Shown here one piece after another: positions 49,766-58,763 of a stretch of 64,000 nucleotides of DNA. The stretch comes from Planococcus versutus. Lineage in GTDB: Bacteria > Bacillota > Bacilli > Bacillales_A > Planococcaceae. The stretch covers positions 3,140,001-3,204,000 of the forward strand of contig NZ_CP016540.2 in assembly GCF_001186155.3 (NCBI RefSeq). The letters run 5' to 3'. The notes under the pieces were generated by a model, which was not told the DNA's origin, did no database searches, and saw only the letters and a program-made list of their open reading frames with translations. The number at the start of each line of letters is the position of its first letter. Positions within the stretch are counted from its first letter, which is position 1. A program made the position numbers and the translations under genes.

Positions 49766-50749
49766 ATGAAAGAACTTTTCGGTTTGATGAAATTCGGAAC
49801 GCAATCCGCCTTATGGGCAGCTGTCATCAATACAGTTGTTGCCATCATTAAAACAGCTGCTTATTTAATTACTGGAAACGTTGCGATGTTTGCTGAAATG
49901 ATGCACAGTTTCGGAGATGCCGCCAATCAATTTTTTGTTTTTATCGGTTCTGCATTAAGTAAAAAAGAACCCACAGAACGATTTCCTGGAGGATTTGGTC
50001 GTTTGGTTAATCTTGTGTTACTCGGCGCTGTACTGATTGTCGGGGTACTAGCCTATGAGACCATCGTCGAAGGAGTTCATCACATTACAAACGCCACTCA
50101 ATCTGAAGATTGGTTTTGGTTAAATATTAGCGTTCTTGGGGCCTCGGCGTTACTAGAAGCCGGAGTGCTTTATAAAGCGATGAAAGAAATTACAGAACAC
50201 TTGCCCAAAGAACAAACAAAAGGGCTTAAGTTACTTCCGCTCAGTTACAAGCATGTAAAAGAAGCCAAACCTGCTACAAAGTTAGTGTTTCTAGAAGATA
50301 ATGTCGCCGTTGGTGGTGCATTACTCGCGATGCTTGCTATTATTATCGCAACCTATACGCCGTTTCACAGTGCTACAGGCTATGCTTCTATTATCATCGG
50401 TGTTGCTCTTATTTTTGTAGTTGGTCGTATATTCTTAGATAATGCTGCAGGTGCATTAGGAGTTGCTGATGTAAAAATGCAAGCAAGAATGGGCGCACGT
50501 ATTTTGCAACACGAGCACATTACTGATATCCAGGACTTGGATGTCATTAAAGAAGGCGATAGTCTTCACGTTGAATTACGAGTCGAAGTAGACCCGAACA
50601 TGACGATTAAACAAGCAGACGAAATCCGTAATTACATTGAGGAAAAAATTACTGAAAGTGTGGATAATGTCACAGATATTATCATTGAATTTGATGACGA
50701 TGATGGCATTGATACATGGCGCAATATTTCGAGCGAAGATAAAAAATAG
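49766..50749 (+). CDS. Cation diffusion facilitator family transporter
   Basis: A 327-residue CDF exporter. TM2 holds the first metal site MFAEMMHSFGDAANQ (H-x3-D), and VFLEDNVAVGGALLAM in TM5 carries a lone Asp where the second pair would lie, so metal choice may be atypical. The C-terminal metallochaperone-like domain (VELRVEVDPNMTIKQADEI) is present. Start at ATG 49766 follows GAGGAG; a frame start 14 codons earlier lacks a site. Metal unknown. Confidence 0.87.
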   Translation: MKELFGLMKFGTQSALWAAVINTVVAIIKTAAYLITGNVAMFAEMMHSFGDAANQFFVFIGSALSKKEPTERFPGGFGRLVNLVLLGAVLIVGVLAYETIVEGVHHITNATQSEDWFWLNISVLGASALLEAGVLYKAMKEITEHLPKEQTKGLKLLPLSYKHVKEAKPATKLVFLEDNVAVGGALLAMLAIIIATYTPFHSATGYASIIIGVALIFVVGRIFLDNAAGALGVADVKMQARMGARILQHEHITDIQDLDVIKEGDSLHVELRVEVDPNMTIKQADEIRNYIEEKITESVDNVTDIIIEFDDDDGIDTWRNISSEDKK

Positions 50750-50778
50750 GTTTACAAATTTTATCATTTAAATAAAAC

Positions 50779-50821
50779 AACTCAACCCAGAAAAGAAAAC
50801 TCTTCTGGGTTGGGTTGTTTT
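50779..50821 (+). terminator. Intrinsic terminator after CDF transporter
   Basis: AACtCAACCCAGAA pairs with TTCTGGGTTGgGTT (one mismatch), then TTTTT. Confidence 0.85.
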
Positions 50822-50906
50822 TATATATCACGCATATATTTTATCACTTCAAGGATTTGGAGCTTTCGCCAAAGCGATTAGAAAAATTTTTGAGATTGAT
50901 TTTTTA

Positions 50907-51782
50907 TTATTTTCCTACTTTTGCAAAAGCTGCTAACACAGACGTTTTTAAATAATGGGACACCCCATTTTCATCGCATGTAAATTCCGTAACTTCATCT
51001 ACTTGCGCTTTAATGTGATCTGATGCATTTTTCATTGCTACTGCATGACTGACATATTCAAACATTTTGATGTCATTATCACTATCTCCAATGGCTAGAG
51101 TTTCGCATCTTACTAAGTCGAACCGCTCCAGCATTTGCTCAATACCTGATGCTTTATTGATACCTGCAACCATGACTTCGGCGTTATGTGGAGAAGAAGG
51201 AGTCATCGAAAACTTCATGTCTTGTTGCAAATCCGCTAGTTCGGATTTCCACGCATCAATTTCGTCGCGAGTTCTAGCAAAAAAGTAAAATTTGGAAAAG
51301 TGATTTCCTGTAATCTCAGCTGTCCATTCAATGTCCTCTTTTATAGCTTTTTGTCGCGAAATCCATTCGTTGTTCTGAACAGAATCCGGCTTAGGCTCCC
51401 GAACTGCTGCTTCGACAAACGTTTTGTCTTGTTCTAGCACGATTCGTGAATGACCATGTGGAAAAAGTTCATAATACATTTTCTGCTGACGTGCTTTTTC
51501 AATGATGGTTTCTACCAACTCCAAAGAAAGTGCATGTTCAAAGATCACTTTCTCGCCAATATAGCCAGCCATGCCATTTGCGGTAATCATGCCATCTACT
51601 GCAAAGCCTTTTGGCAACATTTCTGCTAATTCATCTGCCGATCTACCAGTTGCAATGAAAACAAAAATGCCTTTAGTTCGTAGTTCGTCTATAACTTCTT
51701 TTGTTTCAATTGTCACTTTGTTCTGATGCGTCAAAATCGTTCCGTCCATATCCAAAAAGACGGCTTTTGGGTTAACACTCAC
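50907..51782 (-). CDS. Cof-type HAD phosphatase
   Basis: A 291-residue HAD hydrolase with motif I FLDMDGTIL (catalytic Asp11 and Asp13), motif II ATGRS, and motifs III/IV in INKASGIEQMLERF and AIGDSDNDIKMFEYV. The C2B cap in the middle is typical of Cof-type sugar phosphatases. Substrate unknown. The start is GTG behind GGAGG. Confidence 0.9.
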   Translation of the reverse strand: MSVNPKAVFLDMDGTILTHQNKVTIETKEVIDELRTKGIFVFIATGRSADELAEMLPKGFAVDGMITANGMAGYIGEKVIFEHALSLELVETIIEKARQQKMYYELFPHGHSRIVLEQDKTFVEAAVREPKPDSVQNNEWISRQKAIKEDIEWTAEITGNHFSKFYFFARTRDEIDAWKSELADLQQDMKFSMTPSSPHNAEVMVAGINKASGIEQMLERFDLVRCETLAIGDSDNDIKMFEYVSHAVAMKNASDHIKAQVDEVTEFTCDENGVSHYLKTSVLAAFAKVGK

Positions 51783-52012
51783 TTTATTCCCTCCTGTTGT
51801 TACTTACACATGATACTTCCCAGTATACGACTAGCTTTTTCTAAACTCAATGAAAGCCGCATCGATCACTGTTTTAGAAGGATTAAAGCTATTACAAAAA
51901 GGCAGAAAATGTTAGAATAATAATAAGAGCAATTTTTAGATTTTTATTTATTTATGAAAATTATTTGTCTATGCTAATCGTTTAAAAAGTTCCGCGGCAG
52001 ATGGAGGCTAAA

Positions 52013-52855
52013 ATGAAACAAGTTTTTACCATTCAAAAAATATTAAATAATAATGTCGTGATTGCATATAATAATATCTACAAAGAAGTTGTATTAATCG
52101 GCAATGGACTTGGTTTTAATCGAAAAAAAGGAGATCTTGTTCCTTTTGATGAAGCTGATAAAACTTTTTTGTTAACAGATGAAAAAGAAATGGAACAGTA
52201 CGTTAATTTGCTTCCTTATATTGAAGAAAAACTGATTTCTTTTATCCATGAACTGTTGCTTTTCATCGAAGAAAAAATGGAGAAAGAACTAAATGAGCAT
52301 ATTCACGTAGCTTTGACTGATCACATCGCTTTTGCTATTAATCGTGCTAAAAAAGACATTCAGTTTTCCAATCCTTTTCTATTTGAGATTGAATCTTTGT
52401 ATCCAAAAGAATACTCGGTCGCTAAAGACGTTGTTCAAAAAGTTGAGACCCAAACTGATGTTCTTTTTCCAGAAGGCGAGATTGGTTTTATTGCTCTTCA
52501 TATTCACAGCGCCGTGACGGACAAGTCCTTGCGTGACATCAACCGCTACCACTCCTTACTATCAAAATTGGTCACTATCATTCAAGATAGCCTGGATATT
52601 CGCTTGGAAAAAAACAACATCGACTATCACCGCTTAATTCAACACCTTCACCGAGCAATTGATCGCGCCGATAAAGGCACTCCTGTCGGTGAAGAAAATA
52701 AATTGGCTGCTATGTTGAAAAATGAATATCCTATATGCTATAATCTTGCTTGGAAGCTCATAAAAGTAATGCAAAATCAATTGAATAAGCCCGTAGATGA
52801 ATCAGAAGTCATGTATTTGACGATTCATTTGCAACGCTTGACACATAAATTCTAA
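52013..52855 (+). CDS. glcT: Transcription antiterminator GlcT (BglG family)
   Basis: A 280-residue antiterminator: RNA-binding CAT domain (about 1-56; NNNVVIAYNNIYKEVVLIGNGLGFNRKKGD) and two PRDs (about 65-170 and 175-278), with His residues at LTDHIAFAINR and LHIHSAV (PRD1) and HLHRAI and TIHLQRL (PRD2) for PTS phosphorylation. Without glucose, EIICB(glc) phosphorylates and inactivates GlcT; otherwise it binds the RAT and allows ptsG transcription. GGAGG precedes ATG 52013; an ATG four codons earlier overlaps that site. The RAT begins 4 nt after its stop. Confidence 0.93.
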   Translation: MKQVFTIQKILNNNVVIAYNNIYKEVVLIGNGLGFNRKKGDLVPFDEADKTFLLTDEKEMEQYVNLLPYIEEKLISFIHELLLFIEEKMEKELNEHIHVALTDHIAFAINRAKKDIQFSNPFLFEIESLYPKEYSVAKDVVQKVETQTDVLFPEGEIGFIALHIHSAVTDKSLRDINRYHSLLSKLVTIIQDSLDIRLEKNNIDYHRLIQHLHRAIDRADKGTPVGEENKLAAMLKNEYPICYNLAWKLIKVMQNQLNKPVDESEVMYLTIHLQRLTHKF

Positions 52856-52859
52856 CCAT

Positions 52860-52888
52860 ACGTGTTACTGATTCGATCAGGCATGAGT
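52860..52888 (+). promoter_or_regulatory. RAT, GlcT-binding antiterminator RNA
   Basis: Starts ACGTGTTACTG, ends ATCAGGCATGAGT; nearly the B. subtilis ptsG RAT as I remember it. Its 3' half overlaps the terminator's 5' arm, so the two structures exclude each other. Confidence 0.9.
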
Positions 52889-52968
52889 ATGAAAAGATGA
52901 AAATTAGAACAAATAGGACAAAACTGCCCTTTTGCTCATTTTCCTCTTTTCTACTCATGTCTTTTTTT
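52880..52968 (+). terminator. ptsG leader terminator controlled by GlcT
   Basis: GGCATGAGTATGAAAAG at 52880-52896 and the remainder to 52904 pair with 52938-52961 (ending TACTCATGTC), followed by TTTTTTT. Confidence 0.88.
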
Positions 52969-53047
52969 ATCGCGTCAACGTGCTTCTTTTATTCAACGGA
53001 GCTATTCAATTATTTTTACTCATTCACCCTATAGAGGAGGAAATTAC

Positions 53048-55081
53048 ATGTCACTCAATTTGTTCGGTACTTTGCAAAAAGTTGGTAAAGCCTTAATGCT
53101 TCCTGTTGCACTCTTACCTGCCGCTGGTATTTTGTTGGCTTTTGGTACGAGTTTTGCACAAGAATCATTTTTGGAAGCGGTTCCTTTTATGGGAGCTAAC
53201 TGGATTCAGCAATTATTATTTGTTATGGCAGAAGCTGGTGGCGTTGTTTTCGACAACTTACCTTTACTGTTTGCAGTAGGTGTTGCCATTGGCCTTGCCG
53301 GTGGTGATGGTGTTGCCGGACTCGCTGCGATCATCGGTTACTTAATCATGAATGTTACCATGAAAGCCTTTGGTGGAATTACCCTTGAAATGACTAGTGA
53401 CCCGGCATACGCCAACGTACTAGGAATTCCAACGCTACAAACGGGTGTGTTTGGCGGTATTATCGTCGGTATTTTAGCAGCCTTTTTGTACAATAAGTTC
53501 TTCAATATTCAATTACCGCAGTTTTTAGGATTTTTTGCAGGGAAACGATTTGTTCCTATCATTACTGCTTTTTCAGCCGTTTTCCTCGGAATTGTGATGT
53601 TTATGGTTTGGCCATTTGCGCAAAGTGGATTAAACACACTTTCTCATTTCATGTTAGAAACTAACCGCACACTTGCGGCGTTTGTATTCGGTGTTATTGA
53701 ACGTTCGTTAATTCCATTTGGTTTGCACCATATTTTCTACTCTCCTTTTTGGTTTGAGTTTGGTCAATATACTAGTGCTGCTGGTGAAATCATCCGTGGT
53801 GACCAACGTATTTTCTTTGCACAACTACAAGATGGAGTAGATTTTACAGCTGGTACATTTATGACGGGTAAATTTCCATTCATGATGTTTGGTCTTCCAG
53901 CTGCTGCACTTGCTATTTACCACACTGCACGTCCTGAGAAAAAGAAAATCGTCGGAGGCATCATGGCTTCTGGTGCGTTAACTTCATTTCTTACAGGGAT
54001 TACAGAACCACTTGAATTTACGTTCTTATTTGTTGCTCCTGTGTTGTTCGGAATTCATGCTGTTTTCGCAGGTCTATCGTTTATGACGATGCATTTGCTC
54101 GATGTTAAAATTGGCATGACATTTTCTGGCGGATTGATCGACTTCTTGCTCTTTGGTGTGCTGCCTGGTAGAACCGAATGGTTCTGGGTCATCGTGGTCG
54201 GATTGGTCTTCTCGTTTATTTATTATTTCGGTTTCCGTTTCGCGATTTTGAAATTCAATTTGATGACACCAGGACGCGAAGAAGATGAAGAAGATGAAGA
54301 AGTAGGTGAAATTGGTGAATTGCCATATGAAATTCTTGCAGCTATGGGCGGAGAAGAAAACATCAAGCATTTAGACGCTTGTATTACACGCTTACGTGTC
54401 AGTGTTGAAGATAAAGGCAATGTCGATAAAAAACGATTGAAAAAGCTTGGAGCTTCAGGTGTTATGGAAATTGGCAATAACATTCAAGCAATTTTCGGAC
54501 CGGTTTCGGATAGTTTACGAGGACAAATGCAAGACATTATTGATGGCAAATCGCCACGACCTGCTAAAAAGATAAACGTTTCCGCTGAAGAAACTAGTAG
54601 AACAGCTACACCTTTAGAATTTAATAATCCAATAACAGGTGAGCTTCTACCAATTTCCGAAGTGCCCGATCAAGTGTTTTCTGGAAAAATGGTAGGCGAT
54701 GGATTTGCGATCAAACCAACAGAAGGAAAAGTCTATTCTCCTGTAAATGGTAAAGTTGTTACGGTTTTTCCGACTAAGCATGCCATTGGGATTGAGGCAG
54801 ATAACGGCACGGAAATTCTAATTCACATTGGGATTGATACAGTGAATTTGAAAGGTCAAGGCTTTACTTCGCATATTGAACAAGGTGACTTGGTTGAACA
54901 AGGTCAGCTTTTGATGGAAATGGACTTGGCTTATATTGCTGAAAACGCAGCATCGATCATTACACCTATCGTCTTTACCAACCTTGAAGAAAGACAATCA
55001 ATCAAACTTAAGAAATCTGGTGGTGTTGTAGCTAAAGATACGGACATCGTAAAAATTATTAATGGCGAATCTGTCGTTTGA
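53048..55081 (+). CDS. ptsG: Glucose-specific PTS transporter EIICBA
   Basis: A 677-residue fused PTS permease. EIIC spans about 1-400 (EIIC-typical [18 protein letters not shown]), EIIB about 425-505 with the phospho-Cys445 in [10 protein letters not shown], and EIIA about 530-675 with the phospho-His593 in [17 protein letters not shown]. It takes up and phosphorylates glucose. GAGGAGG precedes the ATG. Expression depends on GlcT through the leader RAT; glcT is directly upstream. A strong terminator follows. Confidence 0.96.
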   Translation: MSLNLFGTLQKVGKALMLPVALLPAAGILLAFGTSFAQESFLEAVPFMGANWIQQLLFVMAEAGGVVFDNLPLLFAVGVAIGLAGGDGVAGLAAIIGYLIMNVTMKAFGGITLEMTSDPAYANVLGIPTLQTGVFGGIIVGILAAFLYNKFFNIQLPQFLGFFAGKRFVPIITAFSAVFLGIVMFMVWPFAQSGLNTLSHFMLETNRTLAAFVFGVIERSLIPFGLHHIFYSPFWFEFGQYTSAAGEIIRGDQRIFFAQLQDGVDFTAGTFMTGKFPFMMFGLPAAALAIYHTARPEKKKIVGGIMASGALTSFLTGITEPLEFTFLFVAPVLFGIHAVFAGLSFMTMHLLDVKIGMTFSGGLIDFLLFGVLPGRTEWFWVIVVGLVFSFIYYFGFRFAILKFNLMTPGREEDEEDEEVGEIGELPYEILAAMGGEENIKHLDACITRLRVSVEDKGNVDKKRLKKLGASGVMEIGNNIQAIFGPVSDSLRGQMQDIIDGKSPRPAKKINVSAEETSRTATPLEFNNPITGELLPISEVPDQVFSGKMVGDGFAIKPTEGKVYSPVNGKVVTVFPTKHAIGIEADNGTEILIHIGIDTVNLKGQGFTSHIEQGDLVEQGQLLMEMDLAYIAENAASIITPIVFTNLEERQSIKLKKSGGVVAKDTDIVKIINGESVV

Positions 55082-55097
55082 TGTAAGATCAATCTAT

Positions 55098-55145
55098 AAA
55101 GCCCGAACGCATTTGGACAATCTCCAAATGCGTCCGGGCTTTTTA
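55098..55145 (+). terminator. Intrinsic terminator of ptsG
   Basis: AAAGCCCGaACGCATTTGGA pairs with TCCAAATGCGtCCGGGCTTT, followed by TTT. Confidence 0.92.
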
Positions 55146-55249
55146 TCTAGTGAATCTGACCTCTATGTTTTGTTCGGAATTGACGCTTTTAACTAGTCCA
55201 CTTGTCTGCTATTCTTATTTGAAAAAGAAAAGAGAGGAGGCTACTCATT

Positions 55250-55792
55250 ATGCAAAAAACTACTAGCCATTCTTCTTCGGCTAATTCACGTACACTTGAT
55301 TTGATTTTAAGCTCGATGGCGATTGCACTTGTTTTTGTCGCTACGTTGTTGTTAAACATTCGTCTTCCCATTGCTGCAAATGGTGGGCTTGTCCACCTGG
55401 GTACAGCTATGCTCTTCATCATCGCCATTTTATTTGGACCTAAAAAAGGATTGATTGCTGGCGCAGTTGGCATGGGCTTGTTTGACTTGGTTTCAGGTTG
55501 GACGTTATGGGCACCTATCACAATTTTGGCACGGGGTCTGCAAGGGTATATGGTTGGCCGAATTGCTTGGTCTGGCAATAGAAATGGAGGCAGTACAACG
55601 TTTAATATTATTGCCTCTGCAGTTTCCATTCCATTCATGATCGCCATTTACTATGTTGGCGAAGCCATTATTTTTAGTAGCTGGATCATTCCTGCCGCTT
55701 CTATTCCCGGAAACATCGTTCAAAACGTAGTTGGATTAGTCATCGCAATTCCTGTAGCGGTTGCATTAAAGAAAACACCTTTTTTCAACTAA
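55250..55792 (+). CDS. ECF transporter S component
   Basis: A 180-residue protein with about five to six membrane helices, of the ECF-trnsprt S-component group (PF07155 type): GGLVHLGTAMLFIIAILFGPKKGLIAGAVGMGLFDLVSGW and TILARGLQGYMVGRIA. It would use a shared energising module encoded elsewhere. Vitamin substrate not identifiable; the leader shows no recognisable riboswitch. GAGGAGG precedes the ATG. Confidence 0.82.
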   Translation: MQKTTSHSSSANSRTLDLILSSMAIALVFVATLLLNIRLPIAANGGLVHLGTAMLFIIAILFGPKKGLIAGAVGMGLFDLVSGWTLWAPITILARGLQGYMVGRIAWSGNRNGGSTTFNIIASAVSIPFMIAIYYVGEAIIFSSWIIPAASIPGNIVQNVVGLVIAIPVAVALKKTPFFN

Positions 55793-55811
55793 TCTCTTTT
55801 TCTAGAATGAC

Positions 55812-55847
55812 AAAAGCCCTTTCATCATTAAAGATGAAAGGGCTTTT
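55812..55847. terminator. Bidirectional terminator
   Basis: AAAAGCCCTTTCATC and its exact complement over a short AT loop, between convergent genes, with T-runs on both sides. Confidence 0.92.
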
Positions 55848-55860
55848 TGAAACTTATGGT

Positions 55861-57360
55861 TTATATTTCGATGGTGTTTTTTTCATCTAATTTTAATGTT
55901 TTTGCCGTTGACGCATGAATTTCTTTAAGAAGTTCGGGATTCTCAGACAAAGAGACACCATAAGAAGGGATCATTTCTTTGATCTTTGGTTCCCATCCGT
56001 CTACTTGTTCTGGGAAACATCTGCGGAAAATTTCAAGCATTGCATGAACCGCTGTAGATGCACCAGGAGATGCTCCTAGCAATGCAGCAATTGAACCGTC
56101 AGCAGCGGTGACAATTTCTGTTCCAAACTGAAGCGTTCCTTTGCCTTTGTCTGTATCTTTAATCACTTGTACACGTTGTCCTGCAACTACTACATCCCAG
56201 TCTTCTAGTTTTGCAGTCGGGATGAATTCACGTAATTCTTCTACACGTTTTTCATTGGATAACAAGACTTGTTGAACCAAATACTTTGTTAAAGACATTT
56301 CTTTTGCTCCCGCAGCCAGCATTGTGAAAACGTTGTTTGGTTTTACAGAGCCGATCAAGTCCATATTCGATCCTGTTTTTAGGAACTTCGGTGAGAAGCC
56401 TGCAAATGGCCCGAATAACAATGATTTCTTGCCATCAATAAAGCGTGTATCTAAATGCGGTACGGACATTGGCGGAGCACCAACTTTTGCTTTTCCGTAT
56501 ACTTTTGCATGATGTTGCTCAACAATTTCAGGATCGTTGCACACTAAGAATAGTCCACTAACTGGGAATCCGCCTACATGCTTAGATTCTGGAATACCTG
56601 TTTTTTGTAACAATGGCAAACTTCCGCCACCGCCGCCGATAAAGACAAAGTCTGCATTATGGTATTCGATTTTGTTGTTTTCAAGATCCTGTACTTTTAC
56701 TTCCCATGTGCTATCGTCGTTGCGTTTAATGTCTTTAACAGTATGGTTGTAATTCATTTCAACTTGCTCTTCGTCCAAGTACTCGAACAACATTTTAGTC
56801 AAAGCGCCAAAGTTAACGTCTGTCCCAGAATCGATTTTTGTGGCTGCCATTGCTTCAGTTGAAGTACGTCCTTCCATGATAAGCGGAATCCATTCTGTCA
56901 ATTTCGATGGATCAGCAGAGTACTCCATTCCTTTAAACAACGGACTTTTCGATAAAGCTTCAAATCGCTTGTTCAAAAACTGTACATTGTTATCTCCTTG
57001 AACCCAGCTCATATGCGGAATCGACATGATAAAGTCTTCCGGATTTTCAATGCGTTTATTTTGGACAAGAAACGACCAAAATTGTCTTGAAAGTTGGAAT
57101 TGTTCATTGATGCTGCTAGCTTTTTTGATGTCGATCGAACCGTCAGCTTGTTCAGGTGTGTAGTTTAGCTCACAAAGTGCAGCATGACCTGTTCCTGCAT
57201 TGTTCCATTCGTTCGAGCTTTCAGAACCTGCTTTTTCAAGTTTTTCAAATACTTTAATGTTCCAGTTTGGAGCTAATTCTTTAAGCATTGCGCCCAAAGT
57301 TGCGCTCATCACACCAGCGCCGATTAAGATAATATTTTTGTTTTTCTGTTGGTTGTCCAT
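55861..57360 (-). CDS. mqo: Malate:quinone oxidoreductase
   Basis: A 499-residue membrane-associated FAD enzyme converting malate to oxaloacetate and passing electrons to quinone. [21 protein letters not shown] is the FAD motif; [38 protein letters not shown] and [18 protein letters not shown] are family signatures. AAGGAAGG precedes ATG 57360; the extra ten codons upstream lack a site. It complements or replaces cytosolic malate dehydrogenase. Confidence 0.95.
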   Translation of the reverse strand: MDNQQKNKNIILIGAGVMSATLGAMLKELAPNWNIKVFEKLEKAGSESSNEWNNAGTGHAALCELNYTPEQADGSIDIKKASSINEQFQLSRQFWSFLVQNKRIENPEDFIMSIPHMSWVQGDNNVQFLNKRFEALSKSPLFKGMEYSADPSKLTEWIPLIMEGRTSTEAMAATKIDSGTDVNFGALTKMLFEYLDEEQVEMNYNHTVKDIKRNDDSTWEVKVQDLENNKIEYHNADFVFIGGGGGSLPLLQKTGIPESKHVGGFPVSGLFLVCNDPEIVEQHHAKVYGKAKVGAPPMSVPHLDTRFIDGKKSLLFGPFAGFSPKFLKTGSNMDLIGSVKPNNVFTMLAAGAKEMSLTKYLVQQVLLSNEKRVEELREFIPTAKLEDWDVVVAGQRVQVIKDTDKGKGTLQFGTEIVTAADGSIAALLGASPGASTAVHAMLEIFRRCFPEQVDGWEPKIKEMIPSYGVSLSENPELLKEIHASTAKTLKLDEKNTIEI

Positions 57361-57564
57361 TAAAACCTTCCTTATCCTGTATATTTGCAAATAGGTGCAG
57401 CTTGCTCCTGATCAAATAATACAAAAAGACAGGGTCAACCCTAAACACCTTTTCTGCTCTAATTATACAATTGTATCATAATTTTTGATTGTAGCTATCT
57501 GCTTTTGCCTGTCAATTATACCTTATTTGGAGTCTGTACAAAAGAATGAGCTCTTTCTGCTATT

Positions 57565-57599
57565 AAAAAGACAGCTACTTTTAAAAGTAGCTGTCTTTT
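57565..57599 (-). terminator. Intrinsic terminator of the mtlD gene
   Basis: AAAAGACAGCTACTTTT and its exact complement, T-run on the minus strand, 11 nt after the mtlD stop. Confidence 0.9.
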
Positions 57600-57609
57600 C
57601 TGTTTAGTT

Positions 57610-58758
57610 TTATTTACGTTTATTTTGCAATGCTTTATAACGGAGAACCACTTCTTTTGTGAACTCGCTCTTTTCATCGAGTCCACTAAGTGCATTTAGT
57701 GTAGCAGCAAGACCCTTTTCACGAATCATGGCTTGCATTTCCATTGCTTCTTCATCTTCTGGATAATCAAATAATAACGTAGCCGCAACTGCATTGGCGA
57801 GGTGTTTATAAGATAGACCTGCTTTTTGTGCTTGTGTTGCTGGGCGAATCAGACGATCTTCAGGTCCCAATTTCCGAATAGGAGCTCGCCCTACTCGTGT
57901 AACCCCATCGTCTAAATACGCATTCTTAAAACGTTCAATGTTTTTGTCAATATAGGCCAAATGCTCTTTTTCATCAAGTCCGTATTCTTTTACTAAATAA
58001 GCACCCGTTTCTTTTAATGTTTCTCTTACTTCTGCCACAATATGTTCATCTGCCAATGTTTCATCGATGGTCTTTTTACCAGCAAGATAACCTAGATAAG
58101 CAATAACGGCGTGTCCCGTATTGACTGTAAATAATTTTCGTTCGATAAATGGAGCAAGGTCTGCTACCATTTTCATACCCGTTACTGGCGGAATGTTTTC
58201 CGTTGTTTCCACAACCCATTCGAAATATGGTTCCACTAAGACATCTAATGAGTTTTGATTTTGAATTGGCACGATGCGATCAACAGCTGAGTTAAAGAAA
58301 TAAACTTTTCCCTCTAACGCAGTCTTTGTTGTGTCATCCAAATGCTCAAAGATGTGTTGCTTTAAGATATCGGTCGCTGCGATTTGGTTTTCGCAAGCGA
58401 TGATATAAAGTTTTTCATCTGTTGCTAACATACGTTCAGTTAATCCTTGAGCAATTAGCGGTGCAATTCTTGGCAAAATATTTGGACCGATCGCTGTTGT
58501 TAAATATGTCGCTTGCTGAATGGCTTGAATTACATCTTTTTCGTGCGTCATATTATTAATTCCTGACACGTTTTGAATAGTTATTGTTTCGTCCTTGGAT
58601 TGTGCTAATTTTACTTGATAGCTTTGTTGTTCGTTCAATTTATCGATTACTTGAGTTGCTACATCCACAAACGTTACGTGGTAATGCGATTCGGAAAACA
58701 AAGCTCCGATAAATCCTCTGCCAATGTTTCCTGCTCCAAAATGTACGGTTTGTTTCAC
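57610..58758 (-). CDS. mtlD: Mannitol-1-phosphate 5-dehydrogenase
   Basis: A 382-residue polyol dehydrogenase that makes fructose 6-phosphate from mannitol 1-phosphate using NAD+. FGAGNIGRGFIGALF is the nucleotide site, SAVDRIVP and KLFTVNTGHAVIAYLGYL the active-site region with the catalytic Lys. Start GTG with AAAGGACTGAGAATA. It starts 5 nt after mtlR, so the pair is cotranscribed. Confidence 0.95.
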   Translation of the reverse strand: MKQTVHFGAGNIGRGFIGALFSESHYHVTFVDVATQVIDKLNEQQSYQVKLAQSKDETITIQNVSGINNMTHEKDVIQAIQQATYLTTAIGPNILPRIAPLIAQGLTERMLATDEKLYIIACENQIAATDILKQHIFEHLDDTTKTALEGKVYFFNSAVDRIVPIQNQNSLDVLVEPYFEWVVETTENIPPVTGMKMVADLAPFIERKLFTVNTGHAVIAYLGYLAGKKTIDETLADEHIVAEVRETLKETGAYLVKEYGLDEKEHLAYIDKNIERFKNAYLDDGVTRVGRAPIRKLGPEDRLIRPATQAQKAGLSYKHLANAVAATLLFDYPEDEEAMEMQAMIREKGLAATLNALSGLDEKSEFTKEVVLRYKALQNKRK

Positions 58759-58763
58759 TATTC

